From JAEUOS01 sp965279115 (lineage in GTDB: Bacteria; Pseudomonadota; Gammaproteobacteria; Burkholderiales; JAEUOS01), in NCBI GenBank assembly GCA_965279115.1, contig OZ257137.1, positions 2,232,001 to 2,296,000 on the forward strand: a stretch of DNA of 64,000 nucleotides, in the 5' to 3' direction. The notes below the pieces were generated by a model. The model did not search any database, had not been told where the DNA came from, and saw only the letters and a list, made by a program, of their open reading frames with translations. How positions within the stretch are numbered: the first letter of the stretch is position 1; every line of letters begins with the position of its first letter. Of the stretch, positions 18,766 to 27,470 are shown piece after piece. The translations under genes were made by a program, and so were the position numbers.

Positions 18766-19311
18766 TCAGTCGGCGGTGATGCTGCGGATCTCCAGACGGA
18801 AGGGGCCCGCCTGCTTGTCCGCGATCAGTACGCCGATCGCGCGCATATCGGAGAACACGAGGGCAGGGGCTGCGACGGCGCGGCCGCGGAAGTTCGCTTC
18901 GAAATCCGCCGCCGTGAAGCTCACGGTGGCCCACTCGCGGGTGGCGACAAAGCCGGCCTGGTACTGCGGCCCGGCGTTGCTGTCTTCCGCCTTGAGCGCG
19001 AGCTTGTAGCGCTGCCCGTCGCCGCGCAGTGTCACGCGCAGGATGCGCGAGCCGGCCGGGATCGCGACCGGCCCGCGAAACGAGGCGAATCCGCCGTTGT
19101 TTTCCAGCGAAACCACGCCTTCGAACACCAGGCTGCCATCGGCCCGCGAAAGCCGCGAGGTCGAAACCCCGCCCATCACGCCATCGTTGATGACGCGAAA
19201 GCCGCGCTCGCTATCGGGACGGGAGAAATCGGGCATGGGATCGGCCGCTCGCGCAGGGGCAACGCACGCCAGCAGGACCATGCAGGAACACAGGGACAAA
19301 AGGCGAGTCAT
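18766..19311 (-). CDS. CIA30-domain (NDUFAF1-like) exported protein
   Basis: A 181-residue protein with a signal peptide (LLSLCSCMVLLACVAPARA) and a CIA30 galactose-binding-like domain, recognised by FRVINDGVMGGVSTSRLS and ASFRGPVAIP. In mitochondria the family assists complex I assembly; bacterial exported members are uncharacterised. The cysteine within LLACVAP lies near the signal cleavage region, but the lipobox is poor. It lies alone between the Rieske operon and the next leftward operon. Confidence 0.82.
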   Translation of the reverse strand: MTRLLSLCSCMVLLACVAPARAADPMPDFSRPDSERGFRVINDGVMGGVSTSRLSRADGSLVFEGVVSLENNGGFASFRGPVAIPAGSRILRVTLRGDGQRYKLALKAEDSNAGPQYQAGFVATREWATVSFTAADFEANFRGRAVAAPALVFSDMRAIGVLIADKQAGPFRLEIRSITAD

Positions 19312-19362
19312 GACGCGATTATCGCGCCACCTACCGCCAGTGAAACAAAGTGAAAGCCGTGG

Positions 19363-20253
19363 TCAGCCAGCCGCGCCGTCGACGCCTTCAGCAGCGATGC
19401 GCCAGGTTCCGGCCTCGCGTACCAGCAGCAATTTCTTCGGCGTGGCGAGTTCCCGATACGTATCGGCCGAATAGTCCTGCACGAAGCGCACCGTGATGCG
19501 ATCAGCCGTTTGTGCTTCCACCCTGACATCACGCACTGCGACGCTGATGACGCGCTGCGAGGCCAGGCGCTTGCGGCGGCCGGACTCCCAGGCTGCGCGT
19601 GGCAATCCCTTGTCGGACACAAAGCCGGTGGCGTAAAAGCCGAGATAGCGCTCGACATCGCGCGCCGACCAGGCCTTCGCCCAGGCGTCGACCAGTTCGC
19701 GCGCCTGCCCGGCGTCGGGCGCGGCGGAAACAGGGGAGGCGACCGGCGCGGCCGCCACCGCTGCAACGACTGCCGTTGGGCCCGGTTCGACCCTGGCTGC
19801 GGAACCAGTCGGGCCAGGGGTCAAAGCCGGCGTTGCTGGCACACTCGCAGCGGGCACTTCGACAGCGGCGGATTTCGTCATCGCGGCAGCTTCGCGCGCG
19901 GCAGGCTGCGAAGCCTCTCCGGAATGGCTGGAATACCACATCGCCGCCGCCATGCCGACCGCACCGACCATGCCGGAGAGAACCGATGCAATGATTGCAA
20001 ACGGCATGTGCACCGCCTGCGGCACAGGCGCGGTGTTGCCGCTCACGATGGCCTTCACGTCCGGGCTGTACTCGCACAGGACGCGGGTCTTGATCGGCAG
20101 TTGCGACTCGGCGAGTTGCGCCTTGAAGGCCTGCGGCGCGGGCACCGGCGCCGGTGGCGCTGCGACTGCGGGCTTGTCGGGCGCGACGCGAGCACTTCCA
20201 TCGGCCTTGAGGGGACGGCGCAGGCGCTCGACGGCGAGTTCGATGGTTTCCAT
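19363..20253 (-). CDS. Single-pass membrane protein with C-terminal NTF2/SnoaL-like domain
   Basis: A roughly 296-residue protein of unknown function. The N-terminus METIELAVERLRR resembles the first helix of exosortase-associated kinases, but no kinase domain follows. One transmembrane helix (FAIIASVLSGMVGAVGMAAA) is followed by a Pro/Ala-rich linker and a C-terminal domain of about 110 residues (ELVDAWAKAWSARDVERYLG to RIAAEG) of the NTF2-like type seen in Cds6 proteins. An alternative TTG start at 20376 directly follows the MFS stop (TGATTG). I prefer ATG 20253, but this is not certain. Confidence 0.65.
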   Translation of the reverse strand: METIELAVERLRRPLKADGSARVAPDKPAVAAPPAPVPAPQAFKAQLAESQLPIKTRVLCEYSPDVKAIVSGNTAPVPQAVHMPFAIIASVLSGMVGAVGMAAAMWYSSHSGEASQPAAREAAAMTKSAAVEVPAASVPATPALTPGPTGSAARVEPGPTAVVAAVAAAPVASPVSAAPDAGQARELVDAWAKAWSARDVERYLGFYATGFVSDKGLPRAAWESGRRKRLASQRVISVAVRDVRVEAQTADRITVRFVQDYSADTYRELATPKKLLLVREAGTWRIAAEGVDGAAG

Positions 20254-20376
20254 GGCTTTGGCTTCGCGGTACGCCGGCTTGGACGGCAATACGCGCTTAA
20301 CGGCAGCCGGGTTCGCTTTCTTGAGCTTGCGCGCCGCAGAACGACAAATGTCGCGCCGTTCGCACACATCACGCAA

Positions 20377-21798
20377 TCAGCGCGTCGTTTCGCTCCAGAT
20401 TCCCCGCCGCAAGCTGCTGCCCAGGAAAAATACCGCGGCTACCATCGCCGCAACCACGAAAACCGCGTTGAAGCCCGCCAGATAGGCTGCCTTGGCGTCG
20501 AGCCCGCGAAACAGCGCATTCTGTTCATTGGCCTGGACCACCCACGTCAGCAGTGACGCCCCGAGCACGACGCCCACCGTGCGCGTCACCATGGTCAGGC
20601 TGCCGGCCACGCCGCGCTGTGCGACCGGCAGCGCGGCGACCACCAGGTCCGAATATGCCACCTGGTACACACCCAGGCCGAGGCCTTGGAGCAAAAGACA
20701 CGCGATCATGGCCGGCACGGGCGGCACGGGCGGCCAGAACGCGGTGCCGGCGAGTCCCGCGATCACGGCCAGACCACCGACCAGCGCGGCCCGGCGCACG
20801 CCGGCGGCGCCGATCAGCCGGGGCGCCAGCATCGAGCCGGCCAATGTGCCAATCGCCCAGCAGGCGAGCGGCCCGCCGCTTGCCAGCGCAGACCAGCCGC
20901 CGTTGCGCACCAGGTAGTAGGGCACCACCAGCGGGACGGTGAAACTGGTGAACTGCACGACCACGTTGCCCAGGTTGTGCAGCACAAACGCGGCATCGCG
21001 AGCGAGGTGGCGCGGAAACAAGGGCGTGCGGCTGGCGCGCTGCGTGCGCGCCAGCGCGGCCAGCGTCAGCACACCGGCCAGCCCGAGGGGCAGGGCCGGC
21101 CAGAGCAGCGCGCCCGGCCGCACAACAGCCGGCACCAGCAGCAGCAGGGCCAGGCCGGCAGCCAGCATGCCGGCCGACCCCGCATCGAAGGGCGCGATGG
21201 AACGCGCCGGCGCATGGGCCAGGCCGCGCGCCAGCAGCGGGACGCTGGCTAGCGCCACCAGCATGATGGGCACGCGCATCCAGTACACCCCGGGCCAATC
21301 CAGCCATGCCACCGCCGCGCCTCCGACGAGCGGCGCGACCACCCCGGCCAGCGCCGCCATGCTGGCGTAGGCCGAAAGCGCCCAGGTGCGGCGGCTTTCC
21401 GCGAACAGCGCGGTCGCCAGCGCCGGCGCGCATGAAAGCGTCAACGCCACCGCCACCCCTTGCAGCACACGCGCCGCCAAGAGCCATGGGTAGGTCGGCG
21501 CCAGGGCGCACAGCACGAAAGCCAGCACCCCCAGCAGTACACCGGCGCGGAACATGCGCAAGTGCCCGATGCGGTCGCCCAGCGCGCCGAAAGCCAGCAT
21601 CAGGCTGCCGTAGGTCAATGCGTAGCACACCGCCACCCAGCGTATGCCACGGGCGTCCAGGTCGAAAGCCCGGGTGATGGCGGGAAAGGCGATGTTGACC
21701 GCGAAGTCCAGCGGCGCCACCGAGGCGCCGAGGCCGATCACGGCCAGGCCCAGCAAGGCTTGCCGGCCGGCCGGGGCTTGGCCGGCGGTCCGTGTCAG
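20377..21798 (-). CDS. MFS transporter, 14-helix drug-efflux type, probable CTG start
   Basis: A major facilitator of about 14 transmembrane helices (EmrB/QacA-like). It has the helix 1 motif LDFAVNIAFPAI, the loop motif GALGDRIGHLRMF and RVLQGVAVAL. No ATG or GTG precedes the first helix. TTG at 21756 would begin inside helix 1. CTG at 21798 overlaps the cyclase stop by four bases (CTGA, the analogue of the common ATGA coupling) with GGGAG upstream, and gives a normal cytoplasmic N-terminus. I therefore use 21798. It exports an unknown compound and lies between cyclase and NTF2-like genes in one operon. Confidence 0.8.
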   Translation of the reverse strand: MTRTAGQAPAGRQALLGLAVIGLGASVAPLDFAVNIAFPAITRAFDLDARGIRWVAVCYALTYGSLMLAFGALGDRIGHLRMFRAGVLLGVLAFVLCALAPTYPWLLAARVLQGVAVALTLSCAPALATALFAESRRTWALSAYASMAALAGVVAPLVGGAAVAWLDWPGVYWMRVPIMLVALASVPLLARGLAHAPARSIAPFDAGSAGMLAAGLALLLLVPAVVRPGALLWPALPLGLAGVLTLAALARTQRASRTPLFPRHLARDAAFVLHNLGNVVVQFTSFTVPLVVPYYLVRNGGWSALASGGPLACWAIGTLAGSMLAPRLIGAAGVRRAALVGGLAVIAGLAGTAFWPPVPPVPAMIACLLLQGLGLGVYQVAYSDLVVAALPVAQRGVAGSLTMVTRTVGVVLGASLLTWVVQANEQNALFRGLDAKAAYLAGFNAVFVVAAMVAAVFFLGSSLRRGIWSETTR

Positions 21799-23024
21799 TT
21801 CGCGCTCCCGGTGGTCGAGCCGTAGTCCTGTTCGGGTGTGAAAAGCTCCTGCGCCGCGGCCACCCCGCGCAGGTCGTGCCGGCCAACGCTCTTCAAGGGC
21901 CGCTTCACCAGACCGGCGAATTCGGCCGACACCAGCAACGGCACGCCGATCTCCTTGGTCATGGACTGGATGCGCGCGGTCATGTTGACCGCCGGTCCCA
22001 CCACATTGAAGGCGAGTCGGTCGGGCGCGCCCACGTTGGCATGGGTGACCGCCCCCACATGCAGGCCCAGGCCGAACTCGATGATCGCCTGGCCGGCGCG
22101 GCGGCGGCGATGGTTGACCACGGCGATGGAATCGAAGGCGTCGATGGCGGCGTCAAGCGCGGATTCGCACACCGCCGCGCGTTCACTCTCATTGCGGATC
22201 TCGAAGACGATCAGGATGGCATCGCCGATGAACTGCAGGATCTCGCCGCCGCGCGCCGAGGCCGCCGCCGCGCAGTACTCGAAATAGTCGTTGAGCAGGT
22301 GCAGCAGTTCATCGGTGGGCAGGGTCTCGGACAGTTTCGTGAAGCCGCGCAGGTCGGAGTACCAAAATGCGGCATCGATACGGTCGCCGTCGCCGCGCTT
22401 GACCTGCCCCTGCAGGATGCGCTCGGAAATGCGCGGGCCGACGAAGGTGTCGAGCAGGCCCAGCGCGGTGCGGCGCAGCGCTGCGATCTCGATCAGGGGC
22501 GCAAGCAGGTTGGAAAGTGCCGCAAAGCGCGCCAGGTCGGACTCGGTGAAGCCCCGCGGCGCGGCGGTGGCGAGCGTGAGCGCATGCACCGTGCCGGCAC
22601 CGGAGATCATCGGCATGGCCACGTAGTCGGTGATGCCCTCGGCGCGCAGGTCGGGAATCAGGCCATGCTCGCCCTCGACCGGCTGCGGGCCGATATGCAG
22701 GCGCACCGTGGCCTTGTGTTCCTGAACCTGCTCGATCGGGCTGCCGATGTAGGCATCGCTGGCACGGGTGCTGTATTCGAAGTTGTCACGCCGCGCGCCG
22801 CTCTGGCGGCTCCAGTAGACGCTCCAGCCCACCAGTTGCGGATGCAGGGTGCGGCTCATCACGGCCATGCGGTCGATGTGCGCGCCGGCGTCGTTGAGCT
22901 GCCCGGCCAGCGATTCGATCAGGCGCAGCGGGTCGCCGATGCGGCGCCCGGCGGTGTACATCCAGGTGGCCACCGGGGCAAGTGACCACCCCTCCGACGG
23001 GCCGAACAAGGCCTCCGCGCTCAT
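21795..23024 (-). CDS. Class III adenylate/guanylate cyclase with N-terminal sensory domain
   Basis: A 409-residue soluble protein. The C-terminal cyclase domain (from about 215) has both metal Asp residues (Asp224 in YSDLRGFT, Asp268 in FIGDAI) and the transition-state Asn347 and Arg351 (NMTAR), so catalysis is plausible. The two positions that select ATP in adenylate cyclases (Lys, Asp) appear as Gln264 and Ala338, leaving the substrate uncertain. Residues 20-190 form a GAF-like sensory region. The start overlaps the GST stop by four bases. It would make a cyclic nucleotide in response to an internal signal. Confidence 0.88.
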   Translation of the reverse strand: MSAEALFGPSEGWSLAPVATWMYTAGRRIGDPLRLIESLAGQLNDAGAHIDRMAVMSRTLHPQLVGWSVYWSRQSGARRDNFEYSTRASDAYIGSPIEQVQEHKATVRLHIGPQPVEGEHGLIPDLRAEGITDYVAMPMISGAGTVHALTLATAAPRGFTESDLARFAALSNLLAPLIEIAALRRTALGLLDTFVGPRISERILQGQVKRGDGDRIDAAFWYSDLRGFTKLSETLPTDELLHLLNDYFEYCAAAASARGGEILQFIGDAILIVFEIRNESERAAVCESALDAAIDAFDSIAVVNHRRRRAGQAIIEFGLGLHVGAVTHANVGAPDRLAFNVVGPAVNMTARIQSMTKEIGVPLLVSAEFAGLVKRPLKSVGRHDLRGVAAAQELFTPEQDYGSTTGSAN

Positions 23025-23704
23025 CGATGCAGCCGGTAAGGCTCTTCGAAATCACGGAAGTCCTGCTCGGCAAGCGCGTCGCTGATCCAGGCCGCAACAC
23101 CCGGCAGCGCGCATACCGATTCGATGTAGCGCGAAATCAGGGGCGTGACCGGCAGGCCGTAAGTGCGGATGCGCATGCATACCGGCGCGAAATAGGCATC
23201 GGCGATGGTGAAATCGCGGAACAGGAGCGGCCCGCCGTGGGCCTCGAGCAGTTCGGTCCACATGGCGATGATGCGCGCCAGGTCGGCGCGCACTTCGGGC
23301 TTCTCCTCGAGCACGCGCGCGCCGATGTGCGGCAGCGCAGCCTCGATGTTCATCGGGCATGCGCTGCGCAGGGCCGAGAAACCGGAATGCATTTCCGCAC
23401 ACACGCTACGGGCGCGGGCGCGGCGCCACATGTCGGCCGGCCAGAGTTTGGCCTCCGGGAACTTCTCGGCCAGGTATTCGGAGATCGCCAGGGTATCCCA
23501 CACGGTGAGGTCGCCATCGACCAGCACCGGCACGCGACCTGCGGGATTGACCGACTCGATTGCCCGCTTGAATGCGGAGTCGGCGTCAAACGAATCGAAG
23601 CGCACCATCACGGTCTCGAACGGGATGCCCGCCTGCCTGAGCAGCACCCAGGGCCGCATTGACCAGGACGAGTAGTTCTTGTTGCCGATGTAGAGCTTGA
23701 GCAT
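23021..23704 (-). CDS. Glutathione S-transferase family protein
   Basis: A 227-residue GST with thioredoxin-like N-domain (LKLYIGNKNYSSWSMRPWVLL, giving the Ser-rich active-site start) and the cis-Pro segment GRVPVL. The helical C-domain follows. NKNYSSWSMRPW is typical of a bacterial subgroup with unknown substrates. It is first in an operon with the cyclase, MFS transporter and membrane protein. Roles in stress or detoxification are family knowledge, not shown here. Confidence 0.9.
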   Translation of the reverse strand: MLKLYIGNKNYSSWSMRPWVLLRQAGIPFETVMVRFDSFDADSAFKRAIESVNPAGRVPVLVDGDLTVWDTLAISEYLAEKFPEAKLWPADMWRRARARSVCAEMHSGFSALRSACPMNIEAALPHIGARVLEEKPEVRADLARIIAMWTELLEAHGGPLLFRDFTIADAYFAPVCMRIRTYGLPVTPLISRYIESVCALPGVAAWISDALAEQDFRDFEEPYRLHR

Positions 23705-23807
23705 GATTCCTCCAACGGGGTGCGCGGGCTGGGCGGGTTGATCGACTTGCGGCTAACATAGCAGAAGAATCCCTCCCGCAAGCCGCCGCGTACGCGGCGC
23801 GTCACCC

Positions 23808-24530
23808 CTGGAATACCTCGTCATACTCGCCGTCGGCCTCGCGGCCGGCACCATCAGCGGCATCGTCGGCTTCGGCTCGTCGATCATGCTCATGCCGGTG
23901 CTGGTGGTGGTGTTCGGGCCGCTCGAGGCCGTACCCATCATGGGCGTGGCCGCGCTGATGGCGAATTTCTCGCGCATCCTCGTCTGGTGGCGCGAGATCG
24001 ATTGGCGCGCCACAGCCGTGTACTCGGCCACTGGTGTGCCGGCCGCCGCCCTGGGTGCGCGCACGCTGCTGGTGCTGCCGCCGCGCCTGATGGAGGCCTT
24101 GCTGGGCGGGTTTTTCCTCCTCATGATCCCGGCGCGCCGCGCGCTCCTGGCGCGCAACTACAAGCTCAGGCTGTGGCACCTCGCCCTGGTGGGCGCGCCG
24201 ATCGGTTTCCTCACCGGCATCGTGGTCTCGACCGGGCCGATCAACACGCCGTTTTTCCTGGCTTACGGACTCACCAAGGGCGCGTTCCTCGCCACCGAAG
24301 CGGCCGGGTCGCTGGCGGTTTACATGAGCAAGGCGCTGGTGTTCCGCAGCTTCGGCGCCCTGCCGCTGGCGGCGGTGGCCAAGGGACTCATCATCGGCAC
24401 CTCGTTGATGGCGGGATCCTTCCTGGCCAAGCGCTTCGTGTTGCGGCTGGAAGCCGACCGCTTCCGGCTGCTGATGGACGGCCTCTTGCTGCTTTCCGGT
24501 GTTTCAATGCTGGTGGCGGCGCTGGCCTGA
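23808..24530 (+). CDS. TSUP (TauE/SafE) family transporter, probable CTG start
   Basis: An approximately 240-residue membrane protein of the sulfite/sulfonate exporter family, with about seven to eight helices. The first helix (EYLVILAVGLAAGTISGIVG) carries the family GxxSGxxG pattern but lies upstream of the first ATG (23886). The frame opens at 23757 and contains no ATG, GTG or TTG before that, so CTG 23808 (CTG-GAA-TAC) is the best start. No strong ribosome site is visible. It moves a sulfur-containing or carboxylate anion across the inner membrane; the substrate is unknown. Confidence 0.8.
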   Translation: MEYLVILAVGLAAGTISGIVGFGSSIMLMPVLVVVFGPLEAVPIMGVAALMANFSRILVWWREIDWRATAVYSATGVPAAALGARTLLVLPPRLMEALLGGFFLLMIPARRALLARNYKLRLWHLALVGAPIGFLTGIVVSTGPINTPFFLAYGLTKGAFLATEAAGSLAVYMSKALVFRSFGALPLAAVAKGLIIGTSLMAGSFLAKRFVLRLEADRFRLLMDGLLLLSGVSMLVAALA

Positions 24531-24610
24531 CACCCCGTTAGTTTCCGGTGTGGCGGAATTTTCGCAGCTGCCGGCGTGTTACAACGCCACCAACAAGAGG
24601 AGACTTCGCC

Positions 24611-25351
24611 ATGCACACCCTGACCACGCTTTCCCTGCTGACACTCTGCGCTGCCCTGCTAACCGGATGCGCCGGCATGCCCGCGTCACGGGTGGACTAC
24701 GCGGCGCTGGTCGCCGCGCCCGACCGGGAAGAGGCCGACCGCCAGATCGACCCGCGGCGCAAGCAGCCGCAATTGATCGCCATCACCGGTGTGGCGCCCG
24801 GCATGCGGGCGCTGGACATGGGCGCCGGCGGCGGCTACACCACCGAGTTGCTGGCGCGCGCCGTCGGCCCCGCGGGCAGGGTCTATGCGCACGACTCGAA
24901 AGAGACCATCGCCAGGGTCGCGCCGCGCTTCGACGCCCGCATGAAAAAGCCGGTGATGGCGCCGGTGGAGCGCATCGTGCGCGACTTCGACGACCCGTTG
25001 CCTCCCGGCGTCGGCAACCTCGACCTGATCACGTTTTTCTTCGCGTACCACGACACCGGTTTCATGCCGGTGGACCGGGCCAGGATGAATCGCGCACTGT
25101 TCGCGGCCTTGAAGCCCGGCGGCGTGCTTGTGGTGGCCGACCATGCGGCCAAGGCCGGCGCCGGGGTTGGCGTGGCCAAATCGCTGCATCGCATCGAGGA
25201 GGCATTGTTGCGCCGGGAAATCGAAGCCGCCGGGTTCCGCCTGGTTGAAGAGGGGCAATTCCTGCGCAACCCGGCCGACCCGCGCGAGGAGATCGTGTTC
25301 CGCGCCAAGGTGCCGGTGGACGAGTTCGTGCTGAAGTTCGTGCGGCCCTAG
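24611..25351 (+). CDS. Predicted SAM-methyltransferase with lipoprotein signal (COG4798-like)
   Basis: A 246-residue protein. The N-terminus is a lipoprotein signal with lipobox LLTGC, yet the rest is a class I methyltransferase fold: motif I LDMGAGGGYTTELLA, and later LKPGGVLVVADHAA. The ATG at 24611 has GAGGAGA six to twelve bases upstream. SAM is not known in the periplasm, so either the protein binds another ligand or the signal is not used. Homologues with signals exist and are uncharacterised. It stands alone between the TSUP and sensor kinase genes. Confidence 0.85.
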   Translation: MHTLTTLSLLTLCAALLTGCAGMPASRVDYAALVAAPDREEADRQIDPRRKQPQLIAITGVAPGMRALDMGAGGGYTTELLARAVGPAGRVYAHDSKETIARVAPRFDARMKKPVMAPVERIVRDFDDPLPPGVGNLDLITFFFAYHDTGFMPVDRARMNRALFAALKPGGVLVVADHAAKAGAGVGVAKSLHRIEEALLRREIEAAGFRLVEEGQFLRNPADPREEIVFRAKVPVDEFVLKFVRP

Positions 25352-25394
25352 GTACGCGCCCGGCTTGGTCACGCCCCGGCGAAAGGAAGCCCCC

Positions 25395-25421
25395 TAAAGA
25401 ATCGCGCGCCCCTGCCGTTAA
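25395..25421 (+). promoter_or_regulatory. Sigma-28 (FliA)-type promoter
   Basis: TAAAGAAT, 11 bases, GCCGTTAA. The known flagellar sigma-28 consensus is TAAAGTTT-N11-GCCGATAA, so 13 of 16 positions match with exact spacing. The -10 half is also part of a 12-base palindrome (GCCGTTAACGGC, 25414-25425). Transcription would start near 25428, just ahead of the sensor kinase. Confidence 0.65.
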
Positions 25422-25444
25422 CGGCTGATTGGATGGGGCGTTTC

Positions 25445-27154
25445 ATGTCAGAGGATTCCCGAAGTTCGAACTTGCCACCCGTAAAGGTGCTGGTCGGCGC
25501 AGGCAATGTCACCCACGTCGACCTGGGCGCGCGAATCGGCTACTTCCTCAGCCGGCACCTGCGCTCCCCGATCACGATGGTTTGGCTGGTCACCGCGCTC
25601 CTGATCACGGTGCGCTGGTATTCGTGCGTGGTGGAAAACCGCATTGACCGAATCGATGCCGAGCAACACGTCAACCGCGAGACCGCCAATCTGGTGCAGG
25701 CCCTGGAAGCCCATGCCCGGCAATTGCTGCGCGACGCGGACCACGACATCAACCTGGTGGCGCGGGAGAAGGGCGAGATCTGCAGCCCGAGCCAACTCAA
25801 CGCGCTGCATGCGGGACGACTGACCCGTTACCCGGTGGGTCTCTACAGTGAATCCGGCGCGCGCTGCGCTGATGGAACATCGAAAGACACCATTCCGGAT
25901 CAGTCGCCGGACATGACCGGCGCGGCGGGCAATGCCTCGCGTCCGCGCTTCAGCATCCTCACCAGGCACGGCAAGGCGTATATCCAGATGGCGCAGAACG
26001 TGCTCACCGCCGATGGCCGCCTCGCCGGTTACGCCGTGATCGAAATCAACGCCGATGACGTGGTTCGTCCGGCAGGTTCCCTGGACCTGGGTCCGGATGG
26101 CGTCGCCATGGTTTCATTGCTGGACGGGGAAATCCTCGCCCGCCAGGACGGGATGGCCATCTCGCACGGCAGGCGCACGACCGAGAATCTGCGCGCGCGC
26201 AGCGCGAAAGCCGGCACCCACCACGGAACCGACGGGATCGACGATCTGCGGCGCTACTTCCGGTATCAGCGCGTGACCGACTTCCCGCTGGTGGTGGCTG
26301 TCGGGTTGAGCGAAGAAGAAGCGCTCGGCGGCATGGAGGCCCGCGCAGGTACCCGTCAAACCCAAAGCACCACCGCCACGGTCTTCCTTCTGCTGTTGGC
26401 GCCTGGCATCACGGCGCTGCTGCGCGCCCTCCAGCGTGCGCGCCGCCGTGGCGAAGAGGCCGAACGCCTGAAGCAGCAATTCCTCAACGTGATTTCGCAT
26501 GAATTGCGCACGCCCCTGAACGGCATTCTCGGATTCTCCGAGTTGCTGCAAAGGCAGGTCACCACCGCGCCGGCCAGCCAGTACCTGCAGGTCATCCGCG
26601 AGAGCGCCCTTCAACTCAATGGCCAGATCGAGGACATGCTCACCTTCGTGGACGTGGAGTCCGGTAAGGCCACGGTGCGTTGCCGCGACGAGCCGCTCGC
26701 TCCGCTCATCGAACGGGTGATCGCCCTGCACGCCGAAAAGGCGCGCGAAAAAGGCCTGGCCTTCGAGGCTTCCGTCGAGCCGGGAACGGCGAAAACCGCC
26801 CATTTCGACGCGTCAAGGACACTCAAGATCCTTGACCACTTGTTGCAGAACGCGATCAAGTTCACGCCCAGGGGAACGGTGCGCATCGCGATCGGAGGGT
26901 CCGACGTCGAGACGGTTATCTCTGTGGTCGATACTGGATGCGGCATCACCGAAGTCGCACAGCAACACCTGGCGCAAAGTTTCCGGCAAGCCGATGGTTC
27001 CAATACGCGCCAGCATGGCGGCATCGGCCTGGGCCTGGCGTTGTGCGCAGGCCTGGCACGCCGGATGGGCATGCAGTTCGAGTTCTCATCGGTCCTGGGC
27101 GAGGGGTCGACGTTTTCAATCCGCATCCCGGCGCAGGCACCGCGCCCGGCATGA
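25445..27154 (+). CDS. Membrane sensor histidine kinase
   Basis: A 569-residue sensor kinase. TM1 (about 43-59) and TM2 (about 310-330) bracket a 250-residue extracytoplasmic sensor of the PDC/Cache type. The cytoplasmic part has the H-box SHELRTPLNGILGF (His352), N-box DHLLQNAIKFTP, DTGCGI and GGIGLGLAL. No response regulator or receiver domain is adjacent. I take ATG 25445 because GGATGGGG lies just upstream and the predicted sigma-28 start site leaves almost no leader for ATG 25433. Flagellar-class control would tie it to motility or surface behaviour. Confidence 0.9.
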   Translation: MSEDSRSSNLPPVKVLVGAGNVTHVDLGARIGYFLSRHLRSPITMVWLVTALLITVRWYSCVVENRIDRIDAEQHVNRETANLVQALEAHARQLLRDADHDINLVAREKGEICSPSQLNALHAGRLTRYPVGLYSESGARCADGTSKDTIPDQSPDMTGAAGNASRPRFSILTRHGKAYIQMAQNVLTADGRLAGYAVIEINADDVVRPAGSLDLGPDGVAMVSLLDGEILARQDGMAISHGRRTTENLRARSAKAGTHHGTDGIDDLRRYFRYQRVTDFPLVVAVGLSEEEALGGMEARAGTRQTQSTTATVFLLLLAPGITALLRALQRARRRGEEAERLKQQFLNVISHELRTPLNGILGFSELLQRQVTTAPASQYLQVIRESALQLNGQIEDMLTFVDVESGKATVRCRDEPLAPLIERVIALHAEKAREKGLAFEASVEPGTAKTAHFDASRTLKILDHLLQNAIKFTPRGTVRIAIGGSDVETVISVVDTGCGITEVAQQHLAQSFRQADGSNTRQHGGIGLGLALCAGLARRMGMQFEFSSVLGEGSTFSIRIPAQAPRPA

Positions 27155-27266
27155 CGGCGGTGGGCGTACAGCGGACCAAAGGGTGCACCTGTTAGACTGG
27201 TTCGGCGACTTTCGTACCAAAGCCGCATTCGTAGCCTACCCGCAGGACCAGACTGGATGTGCTGCC

Positions 27267-27470
27267 GTGAATGAAAAAATCGAAACCCTTGCAACCAGCC
27301 TGTTCATCAACATCGTCGGCACCGGCTACTCCGACAGCGTGATCCGCAGCGACCTGAACCGCCCCAAGGGGCCGGGCCTCTACGCCACCTTGGCGATCGA
27401 CCTCGCCACCGCGTTTTGCGCGGCCATCGAGAAAAAGAAGATCGAGGACGCGGTTCCGAAGTCAGCCTGA
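27267..27470 (+). CDS. Small conserved-looking protein of unknown function (67 aa)
   Basis: A 67-residue reading frame starting at GTG (VNEKIETLATSLF) and ending in a Lys-rich tail (IEKKKIEDAVPKSA). It has no transmembrane helix. Amino acid composition and third-position G/C are like its neighbours, which supports coding. No family is recognised. Its stop codon abuts the stop of the convergent Bug gene with no base between them. The start is uncertain as no clear ribosome site is seen. Confidence 0.55.
   Translation: MNEKIETLATSLFINIVGTGYSDSVIRSDLNRPKGPGLYATLAIDLATAFCAAIEKKKIEDAVPKSA

Noticed and set aside
19453..19466. Perfect palindrome CCGATA-CG-TATCGG, like the lysR-linked dyad
   Set aside because: It lies inside a coding sequence and has a two-base spacer, not five, so it is not counted as a third operator.
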